Under the pieces are notes generated by a model, which searched no databases, had not been told where the DNA came from, and worked only from the letters and a program-made list of their open reading frames with translations. A DNA stretch of 64,000 nucleotides. Origin: Pseudomonas rubra. Lineage in GTDB: Bacteria > Pseudomonadota > Gammaproteobacteria > Pseudomonadales > Pseudomonadaceae. This document shows, piece by piece, positions 9,038-19,936 of this stretch. The position numbers and the translations under genes are program-made. Within the stretch, counting starts at the first letter, position 1. Each line of letters begins with the position of its first letter. The DNA lies in the NCBI RefSeq assembly GCF_028656935.1, contig NZ_JAMDGZ010000034.1:29729-93728 (forward strand), in the 5' to 3' direction.

Positions 9038-12000
9038 TTAACTGATCATCGTGACGAGCTTCGGCCATTGCACCGCAACGGACGTAACCCCTGGGTGTTG
9101 TGTCTGCGTCTCGCCCGGCCATGTCGCCCGTGCGTCGACTGCCCGCAGCTCCAGGCGACCAGCATTGCCGCGCAAGCGTTGCACCAGCAGTTGCCAGAAG
9201 CGCGAGTTGACCTTGGTCAGTTCATGGCCGCTGGCGAGCAGAGCGTCGATTTCACTGTCGATCGGGATATCCCACAGAATCAGGACCTCGGGCATGCCCG
9301 CCGGGGTTGGCACCGGCGTCAGTTGCAACGGTCCGGCCTCCCAGGCTGGCAGCCCGGAAGCGGAACGCGGCCAGTAACGCAACGGCTTGATGGCGGTCAG
9401 GTCGATCAGGTTGCCGGTGCGGATAGCCTGGGTGAAACGTGCAGCCAGATCAGCGCCGGTGCCGTTGTCTTTCAGCCATTGCTCAACCCGTTCCCCCACC
9501 ATGAGGCAATCGCCGAGCAGCTCGCTGGTATCGAATTTCCCGTGGAATTTGAACCACACCGCCTGCTGCCCGAACTGGCTGGGGAAGCCTAGGATCCGCG
9601 CTTCATAGTCAGATTCACTTTCCAATGCCCTCTGCTCCAGGCCGAAGCTTCGTTCATGCGCCGCCAGCACCCTGCCAATGCGAGAAATGGCGCGTTCGAA
9701 TAGCAGGTTGCTGGAATAAGCCGGGAGCCATTGCATGCTCATGAGGTCAGTCAAGATCGGCGCATAGGTTACCGTCAGGCTGAAGGTGCCCTGGTCGGGG
9801 CTGCTCAGGACCAGATCCGGCTCGCCAATCGACGTCCAGCGTGTGCCACGGCAGCGAACCGCTACGGCAGCGGTTGCCGGGTCTTCGGCGACCAAACCGG
9901 TGTTCGACAGTTCTTCGCTGAGCAGCGTTGCGCCGCTGGGGGCGTGGTAAAGCAACTGATAGCTGATATCCGGATCGGGCCACCAGCGCACATCCCGCGG
10001 ATCCTCGCTATCCCATTCGCGGGCAGCCTGCGGCGTCAGGTCGTGGTGCGACAACAGCCGATGGCTGAGCAGATACAGTGTTTCGTTGTTCTTTCCGACC
10101 TTCAGGCTAAGTATCGGCGCTAACTTTTTAGCGTTGTCCAGCGTCCGTAAGGCGCGCCGCGGCAGATCGTCCTGAAGCACCGAGACCAGTTCGGACACCA
10201 CAATTCCGGCGCGCGCCGCGGCAACCGCCAGCACTTTGTAATGCGGCGCCACAGCTGGGAAATTCACCACATCGGCGCCCTTCCACAGCCCCGATTGACT
10301 CTCGGCCATCTCGGCCAGGCGCGCCGGGGTCAAACGGCGCAGTTCGCCCGGTGCCGGTGGCTGGTCGTCGCGCGAGCGCTCCCAGGCCGGTTGTTGCTGC
10401 GGATGCACGGCCTTGCGCTGCGGGTACAGGTTGGGCACGGCGAAGTTGTGGCGTTGAGTGAGTTTTTCCGGCCAGCCAGGACTTCGGTAGGCGCGCAACT
10501 GCGTGAGCAGCACGTCAGGTTTGCCCAGCCGGGCGAACAACGAGCGGTTGGATGCGGCCAGTGACTCTTCGCCGTGGCGCGCCAACATGAGCTCCCAGGT
10601 TTCGTGCTGGATCGAACTGCCGAGAATCACCGGTGGCTCGATGCGTTCGGTGCGTGGCACCACCGCGATGGCGTGGCCGATCGGCTGTTGCAGCATATCG
10701 GCCGTAACCAGCCGCTCGCGCTCATCCGGTGGCAGCACCTTGACGCTGGCCATCAGGTGCGCATAACGCGACACCGGTCGCAACGCATAGGCGCGGGCGT
10801 GTCCCCAGCGGTCATCGCTGGGAATGTACAGGCGCACGCAGCCAGCAGCATCCGCGGCCAGCCGCAACGGGTTGGTCTTGCTCGGCGCCGCAAGCGCCAG
10901 GTTCACCACGGCTGGCCCGGTCAGGTGCGGCTCGGGCGCGGCGGCGTAATCGAGCAAGCGCTGCGACCATGGTGCGTATTGCTCCATGAGTGAGGTATAG
11001 GCGTCGGGTTCTGGATCGGCAAAGTCCGGTGTGACGGCGTGCAGGTGCGCGAGCAAGGTGGTGAAACGGCTATTTTTTTTCATTTGCCGCGCCCAGGCCT
11101 CGGCCTTGTGCACCGCGAACAGCTCGAAGACCTCAATGCCAGCCGAGAAGGCGCCTGGGTCGCGCAGTGGCCTGCCACGCCTGACCGCCGTCGTCGGGAT
11201 TTTTACATTGACAGTCTTCTGCGCCGGCTTGCCATCCGCGGGAGAAATCGTCACCTGCAACTCGTACCACATCTCTATCCCGGCGAAATCATTCCGCCCG
11301 TCCGGATAACGCTCCCAAAGCCGATGCTTGACCAGTCTGGCCTGGGCGAGCTGCAGCTTGACCTGTTCGTCCTGTTTGCCAAGCGTGACGCCATAGCCCG
11401 TCGCCGGATCGACCAGATCGATTACCTCGCGGACGTTATCGTTGCTCACTCGTTTCAGGCACAAGGAGATGCGCTCCACGGTCCAATCGTTGCCCGCTTC
11501 GCCCTCAAGCGCTTTGAGGCAAGCCTCGACGTTATCGAACGTCAGTCGCCGATACTTCCAGACCATCTCTGGTGTCGGACGCAACGACAGCTGAATCATC
11601 GCCAGGCCGTCGTCGTCCACCTGGAAAGCTTTGCTGCCGGTGGTCGCCGTGCTAGTCGCGTCGAACGGCCGGACCACTCGATTGCCACCGGGTTTGAGCA
11701 GCACTTCGGCGAACGCCTGGCACGAGTTGCCGAGCCGCCGCTGCCAGCGTGCGAGTACGCCGCTGAACACAGCGTCAACCCGCGCCGCGAGTTCCGATGG
11801 CCGCAGGAAGCGGCCCTTGCCAAGGTCATACAGGCGCAGTGTCGCTGCCAGCCCCAGTCCTTGCAGGACGCCCCAGCCGTACGGGTCGCTAGAGGCCGGG
11901 CTGGCCGCCAGATAGCCGTTGAGCTCACGGGCATCGACCTGCGGTGCCGGCTGCAGCATGACGTTGTAGGCGCGATAGACCTGAGGTACGAACTTGCCCG

Positions 12001-15000
12001 TCTGATTGCCCGGCTGCCGATCGCGCAGGGCCAGCTCGGCCAGTGTTTCCTCGAGCAGCGGGTGCAACGGCGATCTGAAATCCAGCGCCACTTGCACACT
12101 GGCCAACTGCGTCAGACGGAGGCCGTCCGTCCCGTCGATGTAAGCCGAAAGCTCAAGGTTCAGGCCATCGAGCGCTCCCGGATCACGTCTCCACAACGCC
12201 AGCACGTCGGTTTGACTGTCCAGCCCCTCCAGGCACAAACTCAGCAACAGGTAGCGCAAGACGCTGGCGCTGAACTTGTCTCCCTGCTCTTTGCGCAAAC
12301 ACTGATACTGGTCAAAGACGAAGAAATGCTGCTGCGGAGCAACGCCGGCATTTTCAACGATGGGCACACACTGTTTGATTTCCAGCGTCGACAGCTTGCC
12401 ATCGAGGGTGCGCGCGGCCGGCGAACCGACGGTGATGGCAAACTTCGCCATGATCGAATCGGGTACGCCATTGCGCAGCAGTTCAATAATCGCCGACTCT
12501 GGCGCCTGCAACAGAAGGCGCTGGCGCGGCAAACGCTCGGGGAAGCAAGGCGTCGTCTCGCGTGCCGAATACCAGGCACGCCGCGGCGCTGAAACCTGGT
12601 TCTGAGCGCAGGGCTTCGCTCGCCAGGATTCGCTTGGGTAATGGGCCTGCCAGCCCAGCCAGTCGGCATTGTTCGACGGTACCAGGCTGGCCTCCTCCGG
12701 CGCCAGCAGTTCGATATGCGCGACGCGACGCGCTCGCTTCCACGTATCCGGGCTGTTCTCAAGGGCCGTCGCCCGGGTGTCCAGCGGTGCCAGGTCGTCA
12801 AGGTCCAGTTCATGCAGATCAAATCCGGCAACGCTGGTCAGGTGCAGCGGCTCGACAGTCTTCGAATCCCAGTTCGGCACCACATCGAATTCCAGATGCA
12901 CCGCGCTGCGACGGGCGCTGTCACGCTGCACTTCGATGCACTGTTCATTGTTGCCCGCCCATTGCTCCAGTCTGGCACCCGGCACCGGCATGCGCAGATG
13001 CAGGAATCCGCTGCGCACCCTCACCTGCCGCTGTGGCAGCGGCGGCAAACGCAGATGAACAGGCCACTCGAAAACTTCCGGACGGGTGCTGTTCAGCTCT
13101 ACGTCTTGCGACTCTTTATCATTGATCCGCTGACGGTGGTCCATGGTCAGTTCACACGCGACCGGCACCAGGTGTGAAGTCAACGGTGGGTTGTCTCCTT
13201 GCTGGCCGTCGTCGGGAAGCGTGATGTTGGTGCGCAGCCAGAACCGGGTGGCGACCCGCTGTCCATCCGCGCTTATCCAGAGTGCATCCAGCAAGCGCGA
13301 CAGTTGCGCGCTGCTCAACAGCGCTTTGTCCCATCCAGGTTCGCCACTCAAAGCCCCCCAGCGATCAAAGCGCCGCAGTGTGTCCTGATCTGGCTCCAGA
13401 GCCTGCACGCGTGCACGCAACGCTTTCTCGCGCTCTAAAGGATGCGCCTCGAACGACAGTTGGGACAGATCATTGGACTGAATCTCGAAATGCAACTGCA
13501 CCGGTACGGCTTGTGCGCCGGCGCTGCCCAGGCCGCGAACCTTGTCGGTAGCGCCACCGGCGGCATAAGAGCCTGCGGGCAGAATCTGCTCCTGTTCGAC
13601 TATCAGGGTGTAGGAACGCTTCGCCTTGAGACCGTCCTTGTGCTTCCAGGCCGGGTCGTGCACCGCGATGTACAACGCAAGGTCGTTCGGTCGATTGTGC
13701 CGGGTTTGCCAGCACAGACCGCTGTCCGCCGGGCTCGCTCGCTGGTCGCTGTAAAGCGTCTGCACCACGCGGATCTCGGCCTCGGCCGAGCGCACCGGTG
13801 CACGCGGCATTTCAAAGGTATAGAGGAAGCTCTTGCTCAGGCCACGGGTGCCGGCAATGTCCACCGGGGTGACCGAGTAGGTGAATGTCACATCGCTGGG
13901 CAGCGTGAGCTGCGTCCAGGCTCGCGCGGCCAACAGTGCGTCGGACTCATTGGTCGAGGGCAACAACGCCCGGCGCCAGTCGGCAGGCAGGTCGGCAAAG
14001 TCGTCGATATACTGCCAGTCGGTGGGATATAGCGCGACCCGGCTCAGGCCTTTACCTTCCTGCGACTCGCCAAGGGTCGCGGCGGGCTTGATCTGCATCA
14101 TCCGGGGTTGATACTCGCGGCCTTCAATGGTTCGGCGGATTTCGTAGTGATGCAGGAACTGATCGGGATCCTCATGGATATTCCGCAACCAGGGCAACGA
14201 CAGGTCCCAGTTCATGCACAGGCCATTGGCGCCAAGTTCCAGCTTCGAGCGGTCGAAGATCGGGTCCTGACGCTGGAACCAGCCCTGCGCCGGATTGAAC
14301 ACTTCGACGCTACCCGGTACGTCGTCGGTCTGGTCGTGCTTGTACACGGTCAGCGATTGCGCGAGTTTTTCCAGCTGCTCTACCGGGCCATAGAACATCA
14401 TCCCCAGGTCGAGCACGTGGGCCTCGTCGGGATTCGTTCGCCCGGCGCCGCTGGCGAAAGCGACGAATTGTTCGAGGAACATGCTCATGGCGGTGGAGCG
14501 CGCCTGATGGGCCCGATCATCGGCCGGATACTGCACAGCGTCGGCGGCATGCTGGCGTTGCGCGTGATCGCGCTGCGCCGCGCGAGCGGCTTCGTCGCGG
14601 GTGTCCTGCGGTGTCTGACGTTGATGTTGCCGTGCGCGTTTCGGTTCTTGACGGTTCAGCGACAGGCGCCAGGGCTCAGCATCCTTGACTGCCTGCCAGG
14701 CAGTACTGGTCAGGAAACACTCGTCGAACAGTTGGTCGAGCCAGAAATCCACTTGCGGGGTGTCGACGGGGATTTTCGAGGTCCAGCGGCTGAACACGTA
14801 CTCAACTTCAGTCTTGAGCGCCAGCAATTCGCCCAGCGTGCCCAGGCGAACGGTATCCACCAACTGCCCCAGGTTGCTGTAATCCAGCCGGTAAGAGAAT
14901 CCCGGCAACGGGTTGTTCTGGCATGGCGGAGAGGCATAAAAGCCGCCCTCCGCTTCCTGGCGAACCTCACGCGGTACCAACAACCCATAGGCATAAGTGA

Positions 15001-18000
15001 CGCCCGTGTGCGCAAGGCTGGCAGGGGCAGCCGCTTCATGCAACACCAGCCAGAAATTCGTTTTGCCGATAGATCGCCCGGCCCCCGGCGGGTAGATCAG
15101 GTCAGGTTTCGGCACGCTGCCAGACTGCGCCGTTGTGGGTGTCGGCAACGCCTGCTGCGGCTGTGCTTTGCGGGTCTCCAACTGCGCACCGGCGTCAATC
15201 CGCTGGTCACCGTCCTTGCTCGCCACGGCGGGCGGCAGGTCTGGCTGATCGGCGCTGATCGACATGGCCAGAAAGCGCTGTACCTGGGCCCGCGCCGCAT
15301 CCAGGGTGGCGGAATTGAAGGCGAAGCCAACGCCCACGCTCAAGGTGCAGCCAAATACCGAGATCGCCAGTCGGGCATTGCCCCGACCGCCCACGCCGGA
15401 AGTGGTCACCGCCATCTCGATGGCGGCGCTGAATTGCACGGAATAAGAGAAACCGATGCGGATGGTGAAGCTCTTGAACCCTAGATCGATCTCCATCCAG
15501 GCGCGAACCCGGAAGGTCAGAGAGGCATCGAGCATGACCAGACCGTAGACCATCGAGCCACTGAAGCGCCAACTCAAATAAGCGATCAGGCGGGCGACGA
15601 AGCGCGCCTGCAAAGTGGCTTCGACGGCGACACCGACCGAGCCACCGCTGCTGCCGCCGAATGCCAGCCAGGCGTCCGCTTCAATGTTGTAGCCCCACAA
15701 CAGACCATCGTCGGCGGCGCGGAAAATCATCCCGCCGCGCAAGGTAACTTTCATGTTCGGACTGTCGACCAGGCGCACCGCCAATTGGTCAGGCCAGCCC
15801 AACTCGTAGTGAAACAGCCCCGGACGGATGTACAGCGTTGCCGACCAATCGACCGACTCCACCGCGCGACGCAGCACCTCGCCCGTGCGCAGACCCTCGA
15901 AGCGCTCGCCAATGAAACCCTTGGAGTCGCCGACCATTCGCGCCAGCAACTCCGAACGCGGTGCGCTGATGTACAGGTAACCACGCAAGCCAGGCCGCTC
16001 GCGGAAGCTGTCCTTGTTGGCGCGAAAGTCCGCGTAGTTCACTCCGAGCCAGCCGCGCAGCGAAGCCAGCAGGGTCAGGTCGGAGCGCAAGGCGACGATC
16101 ATGTCGAAGAAGAACGGGTTCTGTGCGACCTCTTCTTCCTTGTCGATGTAGGTTTTCTTCGCTGGGTAAGCCTGCAGCGCCGCGCGCAGCGCCAGGGTAA
16201 AGCGATCACCCTCGGGGTCGGGAGTCCAGGCGCCAAAGCGCGCCAGATCGCCCTGGCGTTTGGACACGTCGTCGAGTACCCGGATCAATTGCGCCGGGGT
16301 TTTCGCCTCGTCGGCGGCGCGAATGCCGGTCAGTGTGTAGCGAAAGCCGAAACCCATGCCGGCTTCGCGCATGTAGAAGTTCCAGAAGCCGGTGGGCACT
16401 TCCACCGCCAACTTGTCTTTCTGCAAGTAGACGAAGAACGCCTTGCGCCGTGTACCGGGCACATCTTTGCGCTCCACTTCGAGGAAGCCGAGGCTCGCCT
16501 GCATGGTGCCCCAGCCAGGGATCTCCACCTCGCCTTCGCCAAGGAAACCATAGGTGTTGTAGCCGACCGGAGCGAACTGTTTGCCTTCGACCGTTCGGGT
16601 CGACGGGTCGACTGCGAGCACCGCTCCCCGCACCTTCACCGAACCGGCCAGTTGCAGGTCCAGACCCAGACCTTCGGCACTGATCCGCGGTAGTGCTTCG
16701 CCCTTCCTGGCGGGGGCGATCCACAAACCATGGAAGTCGATTTTCGGCTGCATCACGTCACCGATCTCAGCGAACTTGATCTGCCCGGAGAGATTGATCG
16801 CAGGTGCGCCATCGAAACGATCCGAAGACGGGTGGAAGCCGAAACCGCGCAGTTCGAAGGTGAACAGGTTGAACAGCGAGAAACTTTTCTTCGGGTTCAG
16901 CGCCTTCTGGAACGATATATGTCGGGCCAGCACCCGCGCATCGCCGGTTAGCGGGGTGCGCTCCAGGCTGATTTCAATGTCCTTGAGAAAACCCAGCAAG
17001 CCACCCTCGAATTCGCCGGCCTTGGGCGTGAAGCGCAACGATCCGGTGACCAGCAAGTAGAGGTGATAACCGCCGTCCAACTGAATACCGATATCCAGGT
17101 CGGTGATGTTCAGGGTGAAACGGGTAGCGTGGCAGACGATGGCCTCGCCCTTCTTGTCGATGGCCACCTTGCCCGACTGCAGCACGATACCGCTGGCATC
17201 CTGACCGAAGGCCAGATCCAGCGTGCACTCGGCATCCCCGATCAGCGCCGGCGGCAGCGTGCCGCGCCCGCAGATCGTCGCCTCCACCAGTTTGCTCGCG
17301 GCCATCTTGAAGCGCCCCGTGTGGAAACGGAACGGCACATCCAGGCCATTGATCCGCACAGCGCGGTCGTCAACGGTCGCGCTGATGTCGATGCCGCGCC
17401 GACCGATAAAGAAATTCGACACCTTGAACACGATACCGTCGTCGTTCGCCGACAATCCGTTGAAACGCAATTCCATGCGTGCTTTGTCCGGATTGAGGCC
17501 AAGTCCGGACTCACCGTCGAGGAAACTCAAGGTAAACATCTCGACTTCGTCGTTGCGTTTGCGCGCGTCGTCGTCGAGCTGTTCGATGACCCAGGTCAGG
17601 CCAAGCGCCTGCTCAAAAATGCGACGCGACTTCAGGCCTACTCCAGTGGGAGCCTGCAGTTTCACCCGCAAGGTTTCCAGGGCGAGAGTCAGAGCGAGCT
17701 TGACCTGGCTCTGAATCCCGGCCGCCTTGACCCCTAGGGTCAGTTCGCCGTTCACCTCGCGCTTCGCGGAGTTGTAATTGGAGGAAAAATTCTCGACCCA
17801 GACCACCTGAGCGAAACTGTCCTTGAGCTTTTTGAGGAAGTCGTCTTTCGGCGGCGGGTCTGCCGCGATGCCAGGCTCACCCATCCCCAGCAGTGGCAAC
17901 AGACGATCCTTGGCGAACGCGACATCCACGTCCAGATCCAGTGGTTCCAGTTGTAAACGGCCTTTGACCTCGACCCCGGCCGGCACCGGCGTAATGGTGT

Positions 18001-19876
18001 GCAAGCTGCCTTTGAGCTGTTTGAAGAATACCGCCTGGCCGCGTCCGACACCGACCAGAACGATGTCCAGGCGCTGGCTGGTGCTGCTGGCGCTGACGCT
18101 GGTCTTCAAGGCGATGATCCGCGTGCTTGCGCGCTGGCCATCGTTCTCGGCGGCGTCCGGCATATGGCTGGCGCTGTGCTCGTCGGAGTTCTCCAGCCAC
18201 AAGTCGGTGCCCAGCTCGGCAATCGGCGTGGACCTGGCTGGCTGCGGATGACTGAGCAGCAGGTAAGCGCCAGGGTTGTCGATAAAATCCAGCAACAGAC
18301 CCGGCTGCCAGCCCTGATGCAGTTTCAACTCAAGCCCGGCGACCACACAGTTGCGCTCGCCGGACAGCGGGGTCTTGCGCAGGATCAGGATCTGTCGTAA
18401 CTGCAGCGGCGCCAGACCGACCCGCACCTCGAACTGCAGCGCCGGCAGGTCGGGTTCGTCCAGGCCAAAGGGATTTTTCAGCTGTGTCAGGATCGCGCAG
18501 ATGCCCTGGGCCAGGGCATCCAGAGCGTGGCCGAGCATCGCTAGCGCATCGGCCAGCACCTTGCCGACAAACAGCACCGCTTTTGCCAGCGCAGCGGCAA
18601 AGCGACCGAGGATTTCCAGTAGCCGGGTCAGGCGGGGTGCAGTGGCTTCGGGGCCTTCCAGGCTGGCGAGGAAAGCGACAACACTTCTCGCGCCGCGCAG
18701 CAAGGCGGCGCCAGCGTTATCGAGCAGCGCAAGCGGATAAGGCTCGACCAGCTCCAGGGCAATGATGCGCGAAGCCGAGGTGGTGAACTGCACCTGCCCC
18801 TTGAGCGTGATGAACGTTTGCGGGTCGTCGGCCAGGCGAATTTGCAAGCGTTCGAACGTCACGTCGGCCAGCAGGCAGCGATCCTGATTCTGGGCGAGCC
18901 AGGCAAGGCTGACTGACAAACCGCTGACCTGGACTTCCAGCGGCCCGAGCCGGCCGTTATGGACGTGATCTTTCAGCACCTCAAGCGTGCCTTGGGGGGG
19001 CTGATGCTTCAACCACAGACCGCTGCCGGTATTGGCGACCGTGAGGCGACTGATGGAAACCTCACCGACGACTGCCTTGAAACTGATCTCGAACTGGGCA
19101 AGCTGCGGCTCTATATCGACCCAGTTGACGGGGTCGGCAGACGCCACCAGTGCCCAGCGCAAAACGCCGCCCGACAGATCGATAGCCAGCAGAGGTTGGG
19201 CTGGCGTTGCCTTCAGGCTCACATTGACGTGGCTGGCGAAGACCGCGTCGAGCCGGTCGAGCAAGCGTGACGAGCCGATATCACCTGGCCAGACCAGCGT
19301 GGTAGTGGCGCTCAGGTCGGGGAACTCGAACTCCGGGAAGGAAAAGTTCAGGTCGTCCAGGTCCACGCGCAATAGCGCTGGACGGTTAAGGTGCAGCGCG
19401 CAGCAGAAGCTGCTGCTGACCTGAACGTTCGGCAGGGCCGGTTTGACCGCCAGGGCCAGGGTGGAGTGCAGCGAAAACTCGGCAATGCGCTCGCTTTTTT
19501 CCAGCAGCCAGTCGGCCAACAGCAGCTTGATCTCGCCGCTCGTTGCCGTGGTCAGGCCGAGGAATGCGTTGCTGCTGTCCCACGTGACATGCACCGACTC
19601 CAGCGCTCGGAGTGCATCGACCAGCTCAGCCTTTGCCTGCGCCTCGCGCAAGTCGACTTCTCGCTTCACGGCTGCAACCGAAAGGGCCCGCGTGCCATCG
19701 CCGGCGGGCTCCGAGGCCCACTCGGGCACGCTGACCGCCGACGGCATCTTCGCACTGATCCGCACCACGCCCGCCTGCTCCAGCAACAGCCTTTGCCAGC
19801 CCGCGCCTTGCTGCGGATCGCGCTCCAGGTACAACACCAGCTCGTTGTCGAACTGCGCGATGATCATCCGTTCCAC
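9038..19876 (-). CDS. Giant unknown protein (3612 aa)
   Basis: This is a 10.8-kb uninterrupted frame. The GTG start at 19876 lies 7 nt after GGAGG; an ATG at 19867 is the alternative. No signal peptide is visible. Residues 1-1500 are mostly alternating hydrophobic strand-like repeats, broken near 405-465 by a long hydrophobic helical stretch. Around 1390-1510 a run of glycine/aromatic strand segments looks like the large bacterial proteins of the DUF6603 kind, a resemblance from memory. A charged Arg/Gln/His/Ala-rich linker lies near 1740-1790. Near 1985-2005 the stretch YSVTPVDIAGTRG is typical of fibronectin-III-like folds. The last 1500 residues are unassigned. It sits directly upstream of the 2781-aa gene and is probably co-transcribed, which suggests one complex or pathway. 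I cannot name a function. Confidence 0.8.
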   Translation of the reverse strand: MERMIIAQFDNELVLYLERDPQQGAGWQRLLLEQAGVVRISAKMPSAVSVPEWASEPAGDGTRALSVAAVKREVDLREAQAKAELVDALRALESVHVTWDSSNAFLGLTTATSGEIKLLLADWLLEKSERIAEFSLHSTLALAVKPALPNVQVSSSFCCALHLNRPALLRVDLDDLNFSFPEFEFPDLSATTTLVWPGDIGSSRLLDRLDAVFASHVNVSLKATPAQPLLAIDLSGGVLRWALVASADPVNWVDIEPQLAQFEISFKAVVGEVSISRLTVANTGSGLWLKHQPPQGTLEVLKDHVHNGRLGPLEVQVSGLSVSLAWLAQNQDRCLLADVTFERLQIRLADDPQTFITLKGQVQFTTSASRIIALELVEPYPLALLDNAGAALLRGARSVVAFLASLEGPEATAPRLTRLLEILGRFAAALAKAVLFVGKVLADALAMLGHALDALAQGICAILTQLKNPFGLDEPDLPALQFEVRVGLAPLQLRQILILRKTPLSGERNCVVAGLELKLHQGWQPGLLLDFIDNPGAYLLLSHPQPARSTPIAELGTDLWLENSDEHSASHMPDAAENDGQRASTRIIALKTSVSASSTSQRLDIVLVGVGRGQAVFFKQLKGSLHTITPVPAGVEVKGRLQLEPLDLDVDVAFAKDRLLPLLGMGEPGIAADPPPKDDFLKKLKDSFAQVVWVENFSSNYNSAKREVNGELTLGVKAAGIQSQVKLALTLALETLRVKLQAPTGVGLKSRRIFEQALGLTWVIEQLDDDARKRNDEVEMFTLSFLDGESGLGLNPDKARMELRFNGLSANDDGIVFKVSNFFIGRRGIDISATVDDRAVRINGLDVPFRFHTGRFKMAASKLVEATICGRGTLPPALIGDAECTLDLAFGQDASGIVLQSGKVAIDKKGEAIVCHATRFTLNITDLDIGIQLDGGYHLYLLVTGSLRFTPKAGEFEGGLLGFLKDIEISLERTPLTGDARVLARHISFQKALNPKKSFSLFNLFTFELRGFGFHPSSDRFDGAPAINLSGQIKFAEIGDVMQPKIDFHGLWIAPARKGEALPRISAEGLGLDLQLAGSVKVRGAVLAVDPSTRTVEGKQFAPVGYNTYGFLGEGEVEIPGWGTMQASLGFLEVERKDVPGTRRKAFFVYLQKDKLAVEVPTGFWNFYMREAGMGFGFRYTLTGIRAADEAKTPAQLIRVLDDVSKRQGDLARFGAWTPDPEGDRFTLALRAALQAYPAKKTYIDKEEEVAQNPFFFDMIVALRSDLTLLASLRGWLGVNYADFRANKDSFRERPGLRGYLYISAPRSELLARMVGDSKGFIGERFEGLRTGEVLRRAVESVDWSATLYIRPGLFHYELGWPDQLAVRLVDSPNMKVTLRGGMIFRAADDGLLWGYNIEADAWLAFGGSSGGSVGVAVEATLQARFVARLIAYLSWRFSGSMVYGLVMLDASLTFRVRAWMEIDLGFKSFTIRIGFSYSVQFSAAIEMAVTTSGVGGRGNARLAISVFGCTLSVGVGFAFNSATLDAARAQVQRFLAMSISADQPDLPPAVASKDGDQRIDAGAQLETRKAQPQQALPTPTTAQSGSVPKPDLIYPPGAGRSIGKTNFWLVLHEAAAPASLAHTGVTYAYGLLVPREVRQEAEGGFYASPPCQNNPLPGFSYRLDYSNLGQLVDTVRLGTLGELLALKTEVEYVFSRWTSKIPVDTPQVDFWLDQLFDECFLTSTAWQAVKDAEPWRLSLNRQEPKRARQHQRQTPQDTRDEAARAAQRDHAQRQHAADAVQYPADDRAHQARSTAMSMFLEQFVAFASGAGRTNPDEAHVLDLGMMFYGPVEQLEKLAQSLTVYKHDQTDDVPGSVEVFNPAQGWFQRQDPIFDRSKLELGANGLCMNWDLSLPWLRNIHEDPDQFLHHYEIRRTIEGREYQPRMMQIKPAATLGESQEGKGLSRVALYPTDWQYIDDFADLPADWRRALLPSTNESDALLAARAWTQLTLPSDVTFTYSVTPVDIAGTRGLSKSFLYTFEMPRAPVRSAEAEIRVVQTLYSDQRASPADSGLCWQTRHNRPNDLALYIAVHDPAWKHKDGLKAKRSYTLIVEQEQILPAGSYAAGGATDKVRGLGSAGAQAVPVQLHFEIQSNDLSQLSFEAHPLEREKALRARVQALEPDQDTLRRFDRWGALSGEPGWDKALLSSAQLSRLLDALWISADGQRVATRFWLRTNITLPDDGQQGDNPPLTSHLVPVACELTMDHRQRINDKESQDVELNSTRPEVFEWPVHLRLPPLPQRQVRVRSGFLHLRMPVPGARLEQWAGNNEQCIEVQRDSARRSAVHLEFDVVPNWDSKTVEPLHLTSVAGFDLHELDLDDLAPLDTRATALENSPDTWKRARRVAHIELLAPEEASLVPSNNADWLGWQAHYPSESWRAKPCAQNQVSAPRRAWYSARETTPCFPERLPRQRLLLQAPESAIIELLRNGVPDSIMAKFAITVGSPAARTLDGKLSTLEIKQCVPIVENAGVAPQQHFFVFDQYQCLRKEQGDKFSASVLRYLLLSLCLEGLDSQTDVLALWRRDPGALDGLNLELSAYIDGTDGLRLTQLASVQVALDFRSPLHPLLEETLAELALRDRQPGNQTGKFVPQVYRAYNVMLQPAPQVDARELNGYLAASPASSDPYGWGVLQGLGLAATLRLYDLGKGRFLRPSELAARVDAVFSGVLARWQRRLGNSCQAFAEVLLKPGGNRVVRPFDATSTATTGSKAFQVDDDGLAMIQLSLRPTPEMVWKYRRLTFDNVEACLKALEGEAGNDWTVERISLCLKRVSNDNVREVIDLVDPATGYGVTLGKQDEQVKLQLAQARLVKHRLWERYPDGRNDFAGIEMWYELQVTISPADGKPAQKTVNVKIPTTAVRRGRPLRDPGAFSAGIEVFELFAVHKAEAWARQMKKNSRFTTLLAHLHAVTPDFADPEPDAYTSLMEQYAPWSQRLLDYAAAPEPHLTGPAVVNLALAAPSKTNPLRLAADAAGCVRLYIPSDDRWGHARAYALRPVSRYAHLMASVKVLPPDERERLVTADMLQQPIGHAIAVVPRTERIEPPVILGSSIQHETWELMLARHGEESLAASNRSLFARLGKPDVLLTQLRAYRSPGWPEKLTQRHNFAVPNLYPQRKAVHPQQQPAWERSRDDQPPAPGELRRLTPARLAEMAESQSGLWKGADVVNFPAVAPHYKVLAVAAARAGIVVSELVSVLQDDLPRRALRTLDNAKKLAPILSLKVGKNNETLYLLSHRLLSHHDLTPQAAREWDSEDPRDVRWWPDPDISYQLLYHAPSGATLLSEELSNTGLVAEDPATAAVAVRCRGTRWTSIGEPDLVLSSPDQGTFSLTVTYAPILTDLMSMQWLPAYSSNLLFERAISRIGRVLAAHERSFGLEQRALESESDYEARILGFPSQFGQQAVWFKFHGKFDTSELLGDCLMVGERVEQWLKDNGTGADLAARFTQAIRTGNLIDLTAIKPLRYWPRSASGLPAWEAGPLQLTPVPTPAGMPEVLILWDIPIDSEIDALLASGHELTKVNSRFWQLLVQRLRGNAGRLELRAVDARATWPGETQTQHPGVTSVAVQWPKLVTMIS

Positions 19877-19936
19877 AGCACTCCCTCCCCTTACCTCGGC
19901 TTCCTGCGGCGCGTCTAAAGGTTTAGGCGCAATCGG

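Noticed and set aside
11039..15484. Long plus-strand frames antisense to the 3612-aa gene (517 and 458 codons)
   Set aside because: They are rich in Arg/His/Gln/Gly in a pattern that mirrors GC-rich codons on the other strand. They have no ribosome-binding site and no known motif, and lie entirely inside the giant gene.
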